Assembly: GCA_021323475.1 (NCBI GenBank)
Contig: JAJQJM010000009.1
Span: 1-40,873, forward strand
Direction: 5' to 3'
DNA from: Vampirovibrio sp.
Lineage (GTDB): Bacteria; Cyanobacteriota; Vampirovibrionia; Vampirovibrionales; Vampirovibrionaceae
DNA length: 40,873 bases
Made by a program: the position numbers and the translations under genes
The notes under the pieces: generated by a model
What the model was told of the DNA's origin: nothing
Database searches by the model: none
What the model saw: only the letters and a program-made list of their open reading frames with translations
In this document: in pieces, positions 9,143-19,627 of the stretch
Position numbering within the stretch: the stretch's first letter is position 1
Layout: every line of letters begins with the position of its first letter

Positions 9143-10342
9143 CTAGACAGTGGCTTCAACGAGCAACTCCAAAGGTGTCGCAGAGGAAGCCTTTTTAATT
9201 TTAAAGTTTTCATCATTCATACAAAAGGCCAATGAATCGAACAGCATCCCTGGAATCCGCATGAGGTCATCCGGGGTATCCAAGTAAATGCTGTCTCCGG
9301 TTCCTAGCTCAAGACCAGCTCTTTCGATTTCGCTCTTGTATTTTTCGGTCAGAGGAACGATGAATTGCAGAGTTGGACGTTTTTTGTTGGCATTATAGCG
9401 GAATAGCCAGCGATTAACTTTGCCTTGGAAAAGGAGTGCAAAATAGCTTTCAGTATCCTTTGGCACAATGGCAGCGTCATCGGCTTTGCCCTTCAGCAAA
9501 GATTTGGCCACTTCCTGCAACCGGCGCTCATCTTTGGTAGTGATGATCTTGGAATTAGTCGGATCAACAATATCCTCGTCTTCTTGAATAAGTATATCGT
9601 CGATCTCGGCATCGACTTTTACCGGTTCGGAGGGTATATTGAGGCTATTGACCACCATACCTGTCATTGCTTCGGCAACAGCCCGCTTCACCAATGGGGT
9701 CATAGAATCTAAGACCTTTTGAGTCATTCTCAGGTTAGGTGATGCCTTGGTAATTACAAAGCGGACAAAATCTGGGTCCATTTCACGGAGGCTGCTTTGG
9801 ATAACTTCCTTGAACTTGGCTAAATATGCCTGATCTTCAGCAAAGGTCCGAATACTTTCAGCTTTAATATGGTCATAGCGGAAACGGGCCATTTCCTCTA
9901 TATCCGAGTCCTTAAGATCAAGAAAATCCACCACAAAGAAGGGCTTATCATCCATGACGTTCTCTAACTTAAGGTCAGTAAAAAACTTCCAAGTTTGGCC
10001 GTTTGTCAAAGCAGCAATACGAACACCAGGGGTAGAGTTAAAGTATCTTGCAAGCTGGGGAGCATGGTTTCCCAGCTTTTCGCGATAGGCCTTTGCCTCA
10101 ACAAACATTACAGGTTGTCCCTCATGGAAAAGGGCATAGTCCACTTTTTCAGTCTTTTTGATGCCTGGAAAGTCTGCAAGGTACTCGGATTGAACCTTTA
10201 GAGGGTTGTGGGGCGTGAAGTCCAGAGTATTCATCAACGGAAGAATTAAAGCCTGCTTTGTAGTCTCTTCGGAGATACAATGTACTCCCATTTCTTCAAC
10301 ATGCGTGGCGTGGTGACGTAATTGTTCTTCAAATTTTTCCAT
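9143..10342 (-). CDS. HsdR_N-like / predicted type IV restriction endonuclease-like protein (PD-(D/E)XK)
   Basis: KVDYALFHEGQPVMFVEAKAYREKL resembles the D...(E)AK nuclease motif of type I/IV restriction N-terminal domains. Confidence 0.7.
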   Translation of the reverse strand: MEKFEEQLRHHATHVEEMGVHCISEETTKQALILPLMNTLDFTPHNPLKVQSEYLADFPGIKKTEKVDYALFHEGQPVMFVEAKAYREKLGNHAPQLARYFNSTPGVRIAALTNGQTWKFFTDLKLENVMDDKPFFVVDFLDLKDSDIEEMARFRYDHIKAESIRTFAEDQAYLAKFKEVIQSSLREMDPDFVRFVITKASPNLRMTQKVLDSMTPLVKRAVAEAMTGMVVNSLNIPSEPVKVDAEIDDILIQEDEDIVDPTNSKIITTKDERRLQEVAKSLLKGKADDAAIVPKDTESYFALLFQGKVNRWLFRYNANKKRPTLQFIVPLTEKYKSEIERAGLELGTGDSIYLDTPDDLMRIPGMLFDSLAFCMNDENFKIKKASSATPLELLVEATV

Positions 10343-10363
10343 GCTTTACTTCCCATTTATTTG

Positions 10364-13300
10364 TTAGGCTGTGACGACTTTAGACACTCTCTTTTCAGAG
10401 AGTACCTTTTCAAGCGTTTGTTTTAAACGGAACTCTTCACGTCTTGGGTCTGAGAACCAGTCTGTTGACCAAATACGGTGCAAGGTCCATCCCTTTGATT
10501 CCAAAACCTCTTGGCGTAAACGATCACGGTCTCTGGCAGATTTGGCACTGTGATATGAAGCCCCATCGCATTCAATACCAAAGAGAAAATCGTTCTCCCA
10601 ACTTGGATGTTTTACCCCGATATCAATAAAATAACCTGACACACCAACCTGAGGAACAGCAATACATCCCAGGCTTTCAATGGTTGAAATTACACATTCT
10701 TCAAATTCTGAATCAGGCAGGCGGTTTGAGGCTTCCCCAATACTTAAATTACCCTGGTTTGCAGAAAATTCTAACCATTTTTTAAGCATATATGGGCCTG
10801 GCTTTGACTCATCTGCAATCACATCCGTAGGCTTCATTGAAGTGAAAGTAACAATCCTTTGTTTTGCCCGAGAGAAGAGAACATTAAGGCGACGCTTACC
10901 AGCAGCACCATTAATCGGGCCAAATCGCTGCATAACAGGACCACCTGCTTGCTCTGGGCCATAAACAGTACCGATGAAAATAACATCCCTTTCATCACCT
11001 TGCACATTTTCCAGATTTTTAATGAAGAACTTTTCGATCCCACCATCTTTCTGGGACCAATAAGAGATATATTCTTTGGCTTGTGGATTCTGATCGAGAG
11101 CGTAGCTCCATTCCTGCTCGATTAAGTCTTTTTGTTTTTGGTTCATTACAACAAGACCAAGGGAAAGATCAGGATGGTCTTTAACAAAGTGGAGTACCGC
11201 CTGAACCATTTCGTGTGCTTCGATTACATTTATACTAGACCTGTACTCTCCAGGAACGAAGACTTGAGACACGCCATATAAAGACGTATTCAGGCTAGGT
11301 GATGGAAATACGACCAATTTACTGTTGTAGACATAATAGTTAGAGAATGCAATCAAGCTCTCGTGTCTAGAGCGATAGTGCCAACTTAAACGCCTTGCAG
11401 GTAAAAAGACCTTGTTGGCCATCTCAAGGATAGATTCGTCTACTACGCTTTCATCTTCATCATCACCGTCAGCCGGGGCGAACATTTTCCCAAAGAAGTT
11501 TGAAGGCGGCAACTGGTTTGTATCACCAACAACCATTACCTGCTTGCCCCTACAAATAGCTCCAATCGCATTTTCTGGAGTCATCTGTGAAGCTTCATCA
11601 ATAATGACCAAGTCAAATTCAATACTACCTTTCGGAATATATTGGGCAACAGTAAGAGGTGACATCATCCAGCAAGGTTTAATCTCTTGAAGGGCTTGGC
11701 CAGCTCTTCTCGTCATTTCTCGGACAGGAATAATCCTCGCTCTCTTCATTGCTTCATTTTTCAATAGAGAAAGTTCTGTGAATTCGCTTTTTCGCCCTTT
11801 ACACACCCCTTCAGGTGGCCGTGCATTTTCAATAAGCTTGCTTCTTAGTTTCAGCCTGGCAAGATTGACCAATTCCTTATCTGTATCAGCAAGCCGCTTA
11901 CGCAAGTCATTTAAGCGTTCTCCAGAATATCTCGTTACAAAATTCCCATGCTGATTGCAGATTTGTCTAAACATTTCCCTATAGATAAGCGCTTCTGTAA
12001 TATCGCCAAAACCGTGAATCGTTTCTGAGAGATAAGCAAGATTATCAATAAGAAAACTAAAGCCTTTGTCAGAAAGTTCCTGCTTTACCCAGGCCAAGTT
12101 TCGATATGCTTCAAGCCCTGTACGATCTTCAGCCGCTTCAAAGAACTTACTTGAATTATCATAAAGGGCAAGGAACGCATCTTGTTGAACATCTGGTATA
12201 TTAGCGCGCTGAATCAATACTTGGGTAGAGTCTTGGACGTCTCTAGCTTTAATGGCGATAGACTCTTTCAGCGTGACGAGGGTATGAGTTTGGCCATTTT
12301 CGAGAATATACAATAAGACATCTCTTAAATCTGTATCCAAGTGATTTGCCGTCTCTGCTATATCCAAAGCCCGATCCAGGTCATCGCTCTGCGTATCTGC
12401 ACCCAGAAAAGCTTCTCCGAGGATAGCTTTGACAGTGTTATTTGAAGCTAACAGAGACCAAGCATTGCTCAACTCAGTTACTTCCTCAATTAGTTTGGGA
12501 ATTTCATGAACAATAACATCGTCAGGATTATTAAATACAGAAGAGCACTCTTGGATTCTCTCTATATTTAGTTCCAAGGTTTTTAGCTGTTCCTCATATT
12601 TTTTCAGTTGCTCCTGAAAAGTGTTAAGGCCTATACTAAGCGTTTCGTCTTTAAACCTGTTAAACGTTTCTGGCTTGGGAAATAACATTAGGTTATCAAT
12701 TGAAGTGTTATGTAGAAAATCTTTTACTTGAACGCCGTCTGGGCCTGTTAAGGATTGATTTAAAGCCGCATAAAACTCTGTAATTGCTATAAATGGTTCA
12801 AACTGAGTATCAATTCCATGAAAGTAATTGCCGAGAAGTCCCTGTAGGCCACTAGAGTTATTAAATTCTTTTATTTGAGAAAGAAACTCTAATAGCTTTC
12901 GTAGTTCTAAAACTGCTGTCTCATTGCCCATCCACTTGTGTTTACAGATAGTCAAATAGAAGTGCTTAGCTTGGCGATATTCAGATTTCAAAAATGAAAA
13001 GATATTGGCTGAAGAAAGCTGCCCGATATGACTCAAAATTACCGATTCATCAGGCAGGACATTCAGTATGAATATCTCTTCAGTTTGCTCTTTTTTTCTT
13101 TTGATTAAAGAAGCCGTTTCATATCCTTGTTTGATATTAAAAGCAGCCATTGAGGTAGAAAGTTCGGATCTCCTTAGCTCAAGAGCATTTTGAGGAGTTT
13201 GCTGGAGAATTTTTGATACTGTATACATAACCTGCAAGGAAACACCCTCTACAGGGGTATTCAGTGCTTTTATAGATTCAATAAGTTGAATGGCTTTCTT

Positions 13301-15478
13301 ATGCTCAGTAATTGAAGCTTGTGTTAAAGAAATAATACTTTCCTGCTCAGTTTTACCAAGAGAGCTCAGATTGCACTCGTTGAGTAGCTTATAAAGCCTA
13401 TCTAGAGTGCTAGCCAGCTCAGGATGGTTAGGCTCTTTCAGAACAGCACGAAGACCATCACGACTGCATCTTGTGACTGCGGCAGATTCCAGAAACTTGC
13501 GAACCTCTGCCAAGCTTTCAGGTGTACTTAACCGTTTTGCCATTAGAATAGCATCCGGCTCATCTACTTTCCCAAGGGTGTCAATAGTGCTGATAAGCTG
13601 ATCCAGTTGCTCCAGAGTTGAGTCAGGTTTTAGTTTTAATTCTTGTAAACCACCTCTAACCAGGACTAGTTCTTCAAACTTATGGCCAGCCTGTTTAGCT
13701 GCTTGTAGGGTTCTTTCTATAGCCATCGGATCAGAATCCATCAAATATGAAAACTGCCAATAATCTTTGCAGGATGTCGCATGTTTCCAGAGGCTGAAGA
13801 ACCTGTCGCAAAGCTGCTTAATCTCTCCGATTTCTGTTTTGGATAGTGTTTCAATTTCTGAGATTGGATAATCCAGAACACTATCAGGAAGAGCTTCGCA
13901 ACGATGCCTTTTAGAAATGTGCTTCCAGATAATATCGTGTACAGTAAGCCCAGTATTGCCATAAGACTGGGTTACTAGATGAAGATATTCTGCAATGTCT
14001 TGTCTTGCCTGCCTGAAGGACCTGTGAATCTGTTCATACTCAAGTGGCGAATGTTCTTTATTCATTTCCAGGCGAGTTTTTACGCTTGAGACAACCTCAG
14101 TCTTACTGGCGCGTGTTGAGTGGAGGGGAAGTAGAAATTCTCCAAGCCCAAACGCCTCAAGGCGGTTTTTTACAACTTCCAATGCAGCAGCCTTTTCAGC
14201 CACAAAAAGCACTTTTTTACCTTGTTCTAGAGCTACCGCTATCGCATTAACAATAGTCTGCGATTTGCCCGTCCCAGGAGGCCCTTCTACTGATAGATTT
14301 CTGCCTCCAGCTATATCGGCCAGGACACTGTATTGGGAGGCATCGGCCTGAGTGACCAAAAGCGGTACTTTAGCTTCAACCTCAGGAGCATCAGCGTGAT
14401 AATCTTCGGCGTAGATAGTAAGACTGTCTCCACCGTCCATACTGCAAAAAAGGTCTTGCAGTACAGGGTGTTCCGTTAAATCAAAGCCATTTTCACCTAA
14501 CTGAGCTGTATCGAGGTCTTTATATAAAGCTAGGGTGGTTGAAGGGAAAATACCAATAGCAATTTGCCGCTTTACCTTGCATGGCTGGCGATTAATGGAT
14601 ATATCTGATAGACGGCTGAAATATGCTTCCGGACTTTCATTCTCTTCTAGCTTTGGAAGGTTAATATCGAATTCTTGGGTAAACTTTTCGATCAGAACAG
14701 GGTTCAGTTCAACCGAATCGCCGTTGCTGGTAATCCAAAACTCACTGCCCTTGGTCGTTAAAACCTTTTCCATTGTTAGGCGAAGCAATAGTAAGGGAGC
14801 AAAATGCTGCTTACTGCCTATCTGTTCTTGCCATTCCAGAAACCCAAAAGCAGCATAGAGAATATTTACGCCAGTTTCTTGTAAGCTCTCTTCGCATTTT
14901 GAGGAGATCTTATCCAGGTGTCGATGCAGAGAATCTGGGAGCATCAGGGTTTGTATGTCATTATCCTGATGCTCTTCTTTTAATCCGACTGCTCCTGGCA
15001 ACGGCAAGTCATAATGGGGCGAAATTTGGTTGTTACGGGCATGTTGCTCCAAGGATACATTGGTATGCGTGATACGCGGAGGGAGGCCTAACTGTTCTCT
15101 AACACGGTCTTTTAAGCGCCTTTCAAGTTCAGCCTGTTTTTGAGGCTCATTTTCATCACTGAGCGAAAGTTCATCTACTTCAGCCTGATAAATACTGTCA
15201 TTCAGCATGGCCTCTGCCAGAGCGTCTTGGAACACCTGCGTTTGCTCGTCTTTCGGGTCCTGCTCTATAGCGGGAAGTGCTAAGACCCGCATTTGCCCAT
15301 TGGAAAGCTTTTCAGCAAGCACGTCCGGCAGCTCATCAACCACACGCACATAAGATATACTTCTGCTACTAAATTTTGTAGATAATAATGGGTTCTTTGT
15401 CGAAAGCTCTAAGAGTTTGGGGCGAAGCTTTTCGATTTTTCCTTTAACTAAAGGGGCATAAGATTCAAGGCTGCTCAT
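10364..15478 (-). CDS. DUF4011-type SF1 helicase with C-terminal MTES_1575/Vsr-like endonuclease domain (1704 aa)
   Basis: N-term KLRPKLLELSTKNPLLSTKFSSRSISYVRV (DUF4011-like); Walker A GPPGTGKS; Walker B FDLVIIDEASQM; GDTNQLPP; C-term FLFGIECDGASYHSAKSARDRDRLRQEVLESKGWTLHRIWSTDWF (PD-(D/E)XK). Confidence 0.88.
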   Translation of the reverse strand: MSSLESYAPLVKGKIEKLRPKLLELSTKNPLLSTKFSSRSISYVRVVDELPDVLAEKLSNGQMRVLALPAIEQDPKDEQTQVFQDALAEAMLNDSIYQAEVDELSLSDENEPQKQAELERRLKDRVREQLGLPPRITHTNVSLEQHARNNQISPHYDLPLPGAVGLKEEHQDNDIQTLMLPDSLHRHLDKISSKCEESLQETGVNILYAAFGFLEWQEQIGSKQHFAPLLLLRLTMEKVLTTKGSEFWITSNGDSVELNPVLIEKFTQEFDINLPKLEENESPEAYFSRLSDISINRQPCKVKRQIAIGIFPSTTLALYKDLDTAQLGENGFDLTEHPVLQDLFCSMDGGDSLTIYAEDYHADAPEVEAKVPLLVTQADASQYSVLADIAGGRNLSVEGPPGTGKSQTIVNAIAVALEQGKKVLFVAEKAAALEVVKNRLEAFGLGEFLLPLHSTRASKTEVVSSVKTRLEMNKEHSPLEYEQIHRSFRQARQDIAEYLHLVTQSYGNTGLTVHDIIWKHISKRHRCEALPDSVLDYPISEIETLSKTEIGEIKQLCDRFFSLWKHATSCKDYWQFSYLMDSDPMAIERTLQAAKQAGHKFEELVLVRGGLQELKLKPDSTLEQLDQLISTIDTLGKVDEPDAILMAKRLSTPESLAEVRKFLESAAVTRCSRDGLRAVLKEPNHPELASTLDRLYKLLNECNLSSLGKTEQESIISLTQASITEHKKAIQLIESIKALNTPVEGVSLQVMYTVSKILQQTPQNALELRRSELSTSMAAFNIKQGYETASLIKRKKEQTEEIFILNVLPDESVILSHIGQLSSANIFSFLKSEYRQAKHFYLTICKHKWMGNETAVLELRKLLEFLSQIKEFNNSSGLQGLLGNYFHGIDTQFEPFIAITEFYAALNQSLTGPDGVQVKDFLHNTSIDNLMLFPKPETFNRFKDETLSIGLNTFQEQLKKYEEQLKTLELNIERIQECSSVFNNPDDVIVHEIPKLIEEVTELSNAWSLLASNNTVKAILGEAFLGADTQSDDLDRALDIAETANHLDTDLRDVLLYILENGQTHTLVTLKESIAIKARDVQDSTQVLIQRANIPDVQQDAFLALYDNSSKFFEAAEDRTGLEAYRNLAWVKQELSDKGFSFLIDNLAYLSETIHGFGDITEALIYREMFRQICNQHGNFVTRYSGERLNDLRKRLADTDKELVNLARLKLRSKLIENARPPEGVCKGRKSEFTELSLLKNEAMKRARIIPVREMTRRAGQALQEIKPCWMMSPLTVAQYIPKGSIEFDLVIIDEASQMTPENAIGAICRGKQVMVVGDTNQLPPSNFFGKMFAPADGDDEDESVVDESILEMANKVFLPARRLSWHYRSRHESLIAFSNYYVYNSKLVVFPSPSLNTSLYGVSQVFVPGEYRSSINVIEAHEMVQAVLHFVKDHPDLSLGLVVMNQKQKDLIEQEWSYALDQNPQAKEYISYWSQKDGGIEKFFIKNLENVQGDERDVIFIGTVYGPEQAGGPVMQRFGPINGAAGKRRLNVLFSRAKQRIVTFTSMKPTDVIADESKPGPYMLKKWLEFSANQGNLSIGEASNRLPDSEFEECVISTIESLGCIAVPQVGVSGYFIDIGVKHPSWENDFLFGIECDGASYHSAKSARDRDRLRQEVLESKGWTLHRIWSTDWFSDPRREEFRLKQTLEKVLSEKRVSKVVTA

Positions 15479-15841
15479 TAACGTATTCCACTCGTAAAGT
15501 TAGAAAGATTTATTAAAATCCAAGGAAATTAACTATTCTACAGTGGTTACTGTTAAGATTCGATATAAATTCATTTAATGTTACACTCATAATAGGATGG
15601 TATAACATTCGGTATAAGTTTTATTTCCCTTATCCTTTATTGGGTTTCATATTGCTACTAATTATTCCGCTATAGAAGCTTGAATGGCTATTACGAACCA
15701 GTCTCAACCTTATTATATCCTTACAATATATCAAGCAGTCATTTGTAAATGGCAAAAGTCTTGCTAGAATTGGCTACTCATGGGAGCACTACTGTTTTAT
15801 AAGGGCAGTTCGCAGATATTGCAAAAGTAGGGCAGCCTCGA

Positions 15842-17347
15842 ATGCGTACACTAATAGATACAAACATCTTCATTGGCCTTGAAGACTTTTCTTTACTGGA
15901 TGAGACATTGAGTGAACTTGACAGAATACACAGAGAAAATGACATTCTGTTTTTAGTTCACCCGCTAGTCCGCACAGAGATTGAAAGGGATAAGCTAAAG
16001 GATAGGCAAGATCGTGCCTTGTCAAGGATACATAGGTATCCTGAACTGAGTAATCCACCGGATTATTCTGAGCTGTTTCGTGAGAAATATAATATCGAAG
16101 CTAAAAATCCAAATGAATTAGTCGACAACGCCCTGTTAAGTGCCGTTTATGGTGACGCCGTTGCCTTTTTAATCACTGAAGATAAGGAAATTCACAAAAA
16201 GGCAAAAAAATTAGGCCTTGATGAACGCGTCTTTAGGATTGTAGAAGCACACGAACATTTCAAAAAAATATATAGTTTTCAGCCAGTCGTTTTACCCAAT
16301 ATTAAAGAGGTCGAAGTTCACGAAATAAGGCAATATTTGGAAACCTCATTTTTCGATGACCTCAGGGAGTCATATGGAACCAAAATGTTTAATGATTGGT
16401 TTATCAAAGCAGCCCAGGGAGGCCGACGAGCTTGGTACTGTCACGACGATCAAGGGGATTTAGGTGCTGTCTGCATTTATAAAGACGAAAATGGAGAAGT
16501 CATTACGGATGATCACCGTGGTTTTGACGGTAAAGTATTAAAGCTCTGCTGCGTAAAGGTTGGGGAATCTGTTAGGGGTCGAAAAATTGGTGAATTGTTT
16601 TTCAAGGCTGCTTTTCGCCATGCCAAATACAACAAACAAGAAAAAATCTATTTGACTCTCTATGCGGATAAATTACCTCATTTAGTAGAATTATGTGAGG
16701 ATTTTGGGTTTGAGTATTTTGGCAAAACAAAAAAAACCGGCGAAGATATTTATTTCAAAGAACACCCAATAAACCCACCAGAATCCTCACTCAGCGCATT
16801 GGATTATCATAAAAAGCATGCACCACACTTTAAATGTGATGACTCTGTTGCAAAGTACCTTGTTCCTATTCGCCCTCCGTATCACGAAAGACTTTTTCCT
16901 GATTGCTATTCTGAACGAGGCACCCAACAAACATTTTTCAGTGTAGGCGTCTCATTTGGAGAGTCATTTCCAGGCAATGCTATAAAACAAGCGTATCTTT
17001 GCAATGCAAATAATCAAGGTATCAAACCAGGCGACTTGTTATTGTTTTACCGTTCCGAAGATCTAAAAGAAATTACAACTGTTGGAGTCGTTGAGTTTGC
17101 CGGACACTTCAGCAATGCCGAAGAGATACTTAAACGGGTTGCCAAAAGAACCGTTTATAATAGAAATGAGATAGAACAGATGGCGGCGACTAGCTGCCTT
17201 GTTATCCTGTTTCGACTAGCCTGTCATTTTCAATATCCTGTGCCCTATACCGCACTTGGGGATTATGGGATTAAAGGTCAAATCAGGACTATCAGAGAGA
17301 TAGATGATGAATCGTTTAAAAAAATCCATAGCAAATCCGGACTCTAA
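15842..17347 (+). CDS. Three-domain fusion: PIN-like nuclease - GNAT acetyltransferase - PUA/EVE-like domain
   Basis: PIN acids in LIDTNIF, LVRTEIERD, LVDNALLSAVYGDAVAFLITEDKEI; GNAT motif VRGRKIGELFFKAAF; C-terminal NQGIKPGDLLLFYRSEDLKEITTVGVVE is PUA-superfamily-like. Confidence 0.75.
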   Translation: MRTLIDTNIFIGLEDFSLLDETLSELDRIHRENDILFLVHPLVRTEIERDKLKDRQDRALSRIHRYPELSNPPDYSELFREKYNIEAKNPNELVDNALLSAVYGDAVAFLITEDKEIHKKAKKLGLDERVFRIVEAHEHFKKIYSFQPVVLPNIKEVEVHEIRQYLETSFFDDLRESYGTKMFNDWFIKAAQGGRRAWYCHDDQGDLGAVCIYKDENGEVITDDHRGFDGKVLKLCCVKVGESVRGRKIGELFFKAAFRHAKYNKQEKIYLTLYADKLPHLVELCEDFGFEYFGKTKKTGEDIYFKEHPINPPESSLSALDYHKKHAPHFKCDDSVAKYLVPIRPPYHERLFPDCYSERGTQQTFFSVGVSFGESFPGNAIKQAYLCNANNQGIKPGDLLLFYRSEDLKEITTVGVVEFAGHFSNAEEILKRVAKRTVYNRNEIEQMAATSCLVILFRLACHFQYPVPYTALGDYGIKGQIRTIREIDDESFKKIHSKSGL

Positions 17348-18497
17348 AATTGCTTTTATGCCAATTAAGCCCGTTTATGCGGAAAAACTAATAAATGGTG
17401 AAAAGCACTTTGAATTCAGAAGGAGACCTATAAGCTTAAACTTGACTCATATTGTGGTGTATGCCAGTTCACCCGTACAAAGGATTTTGGGCATAGCAAA
17501 AGTAAATCAAGTTTGTATTGCAACCCCTACAGAAACTTGGCTTAGGACTAAAGAGTTTGCAGGAATTGCAGAGGATGCTTTTGCTGAATATTTCTCTAAC
17601 TCAGATATAGCTTATAGCATAGAAATTGAACCTGACGAAACTATAAAACTAGACAAGCAGATTCATCCAAGGGAAATTGATCCTGAATTTCAAGTCCCTC
17701 AATCATTCAGATATGTTGAGGAAAACTTTTTATTTCAAATTTTGGCTAAGGGTTTTTACAATAAATATAAAAAATCAGGATACACGTTGATGAATCTTAT
17801 TGATTCTAGATTAAATGATATTAATACTCAGATGAAAAACTGGGCAAATAGGTCTATTACTTTTGATTTTGATTCAAATGGAACAAATCTATATTCCATA
17901 CTTGAGCTAGCCTATAGTTTTGCAAAAAGATTTGTCGAACTGTCGGGATCTCTCCAAATAATGCTTGAACAGGAAAATTTAGTAGCTGCAGCAATAATAG
18001 CTAGAGCCCTTTATGAAACTGTGGGTATGGGATGTTTATACATAGATAAAATTACAACGCAAATAGAAGCAAAAGATTTAAAACTTCTCAATGAGAATTT
18101 TTTGCAACATTATACTGGTTCTTGTGATGGAGAAATAAAGCCTGTCCGAATCACCAAAGCGATTCAACATCTTGAATTGGAAGAGTTAGCTTACTTGGAT
18201 TATTTAAGCCAGAAAATATCTGCAATGAAATCACTCCTAGAACTAATGAAGGAAGATGGCAAAGATAGGCCAATGAAAAGCAATTATGCTTTTTTATGTG
18301 AACTAACTCATCCCAATGCACTCGGAACTCATTTGATCTATGGAGATCCAGTTCTTTGTGAAGAACACATAGCCAGTATTAAGTTCAAGATTTATACATC
18401 ATCCACAATGGCCGTAGCCATAGGGCATCATCTATTACTGGCACTGGAAAGGACAAACATGATACCAGAGTCCTATAAACAGGCATTTTTGGAGTAA
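17304..18497 (+). CDS. ASCH-domain protein with C-terminal DUF5677/HEPN-like helical region
   Basis: IAFMPIKPVYAEKLINGEKHFEFRRRPISLNLTHIVVYASSPVQRILGIAKV matches the ASCH pattern; overlaps the upstream gene; YAFLCELTHPNALG resembles DUF5677-type proteins. Confidence 0.68.
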   Translation: MMNRLKKSIANPDSKIAFMPIKPVYAEKLINGEKHFEFRRRPISLNLTHIVVYASSPVQRILGIAKVNQVCIATPTETWLRTKEFAGIAEDAFAEYFSNSDIAYSIEIEPDETIKLDKQIHPREIDPEFQVPQSFRYVEENFLFQILAKGFYNKYKKSGYTLMNLIDSRLNDINTQMKNWANRSITFDFDSNGTNLYSILELAYSFAKRFVELSGSLQIMLEQENLVAAAIIARALYETVGMGCLYIDKITTQIEAKDLKLLNENFLQHYTGSCDGEIKPVRITKAIQHLELEELAYLDYLSQKISAMKSLLELMKEDGKDRPMKSNYAFLCELTHPNALGTHLIYGDPVLCEEHIASIKFKIYTSSTMAVAIGHHLLLALERTNMIPESYKQAFLE

Positions 18498-18501
18498 ACT
18501 T

Positions 18502-19255
18502 GTGTCAAATTTCTCAAATTTTGCATTAAAGCTTGCAAACTCAAATCTTGCATCTGCTTTCTTCGGGGCTATTTTAGGTGCCCTTACTCTGTGGAGTATC
18601 GAGTGGATAAAGGAAGAACATGCATTAATTAAAGATGTAAACACCTCTCTGGCAGGGCTAAAATATTTATCAGAAACCTTGCTAAACATGAAGAAGCAAA
18701 TTGTTATACCAATATGTCAAGCTTATCAAAATAACATTGAGCAAATTAGGAAGTCAGCCGGGCAGCCTGTTCATCTCAATCTTTCGACAAATACTTATTC
18801 TGCCCCAAGACTAAGTTTTAACTTTCCAACCAATAGGATATTTTCAAAAGTCACAGTTGTTCCCAAGATCATCGATTCGATTATATATTTACAAAACTCT
18901 ATGGAGCAACTAGACCACTTATGGCAAAAGCACAATAGCTCTTATAGAAGAGCTTCGACTAAAAGACGAGGATAGTGAAAAATTAAAAATCTTTTTTGGA
19001 CGCTATTCCAATTCAATTTACCAGGATGGCCGATATGAAGACATGATAGAGCATATTAGATTAACAACTGATGATGCCCTTTTCTATGCAGAACGAGCAA
19101 AAGAATGTCTATCTAAAATTGGTAATCAAAGCATATTTCGGAAAATACCCCCATGTTTCTTACGACCCTTATTGATCGACTATAGCTTTCAAGACTCATC
19201 ATACGCAGAGCTTATTCCTACCATAAACCATATATCTGGCTGGGGAAATGATTAA
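18502..19255 (+). pseudogene. Frameshifted single-TM protein downstream of the ASCH gene (GTG start)
   Basis: Frame 1 ORF 18502-18975 (TM helix LASAFFGAILGALTLWSIEWI); reading continues in frame 2 as TIALIEELRLKDEDSEKLKIFFGRYSNSIYQDGRYEDMIEHIRLTT... to 19255; switch near CAAAAG at about 18925-18930. Confidence 0.55.
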
Positions 19256-19627
19256 GAGTGCCGAAAATCCAATTTGAAGGCTGATCAATAAGTAAACCTA
19301 ATTCCGGCTACGTTTACTCCATTGTATAGCAGTAGCTTCCTGAGTCTTCCATAAGGCACGATTATTGTTTTTGGCATTGGTAGGCATCTCCAATTCAGAT
19401 CCACTTGAGGTAGAGCATGATTCAAGATCACCTTGCAGCCATTCTGACCAAAGTAGTTGTAGCTATTAAGGAAAACTTGACCTCTACAGGCCCAGATTCA
19501 TCAATATGCGAGTACAAAATGTCGGAATAACCCCAAATACTGAAAATAACAACTACTCCCTTAATGGTTGACTTTCAGGCAACCTAGAGCGTGTATATGA
19601 CTGTCCCATAACCAGAAAGGAACAGTC

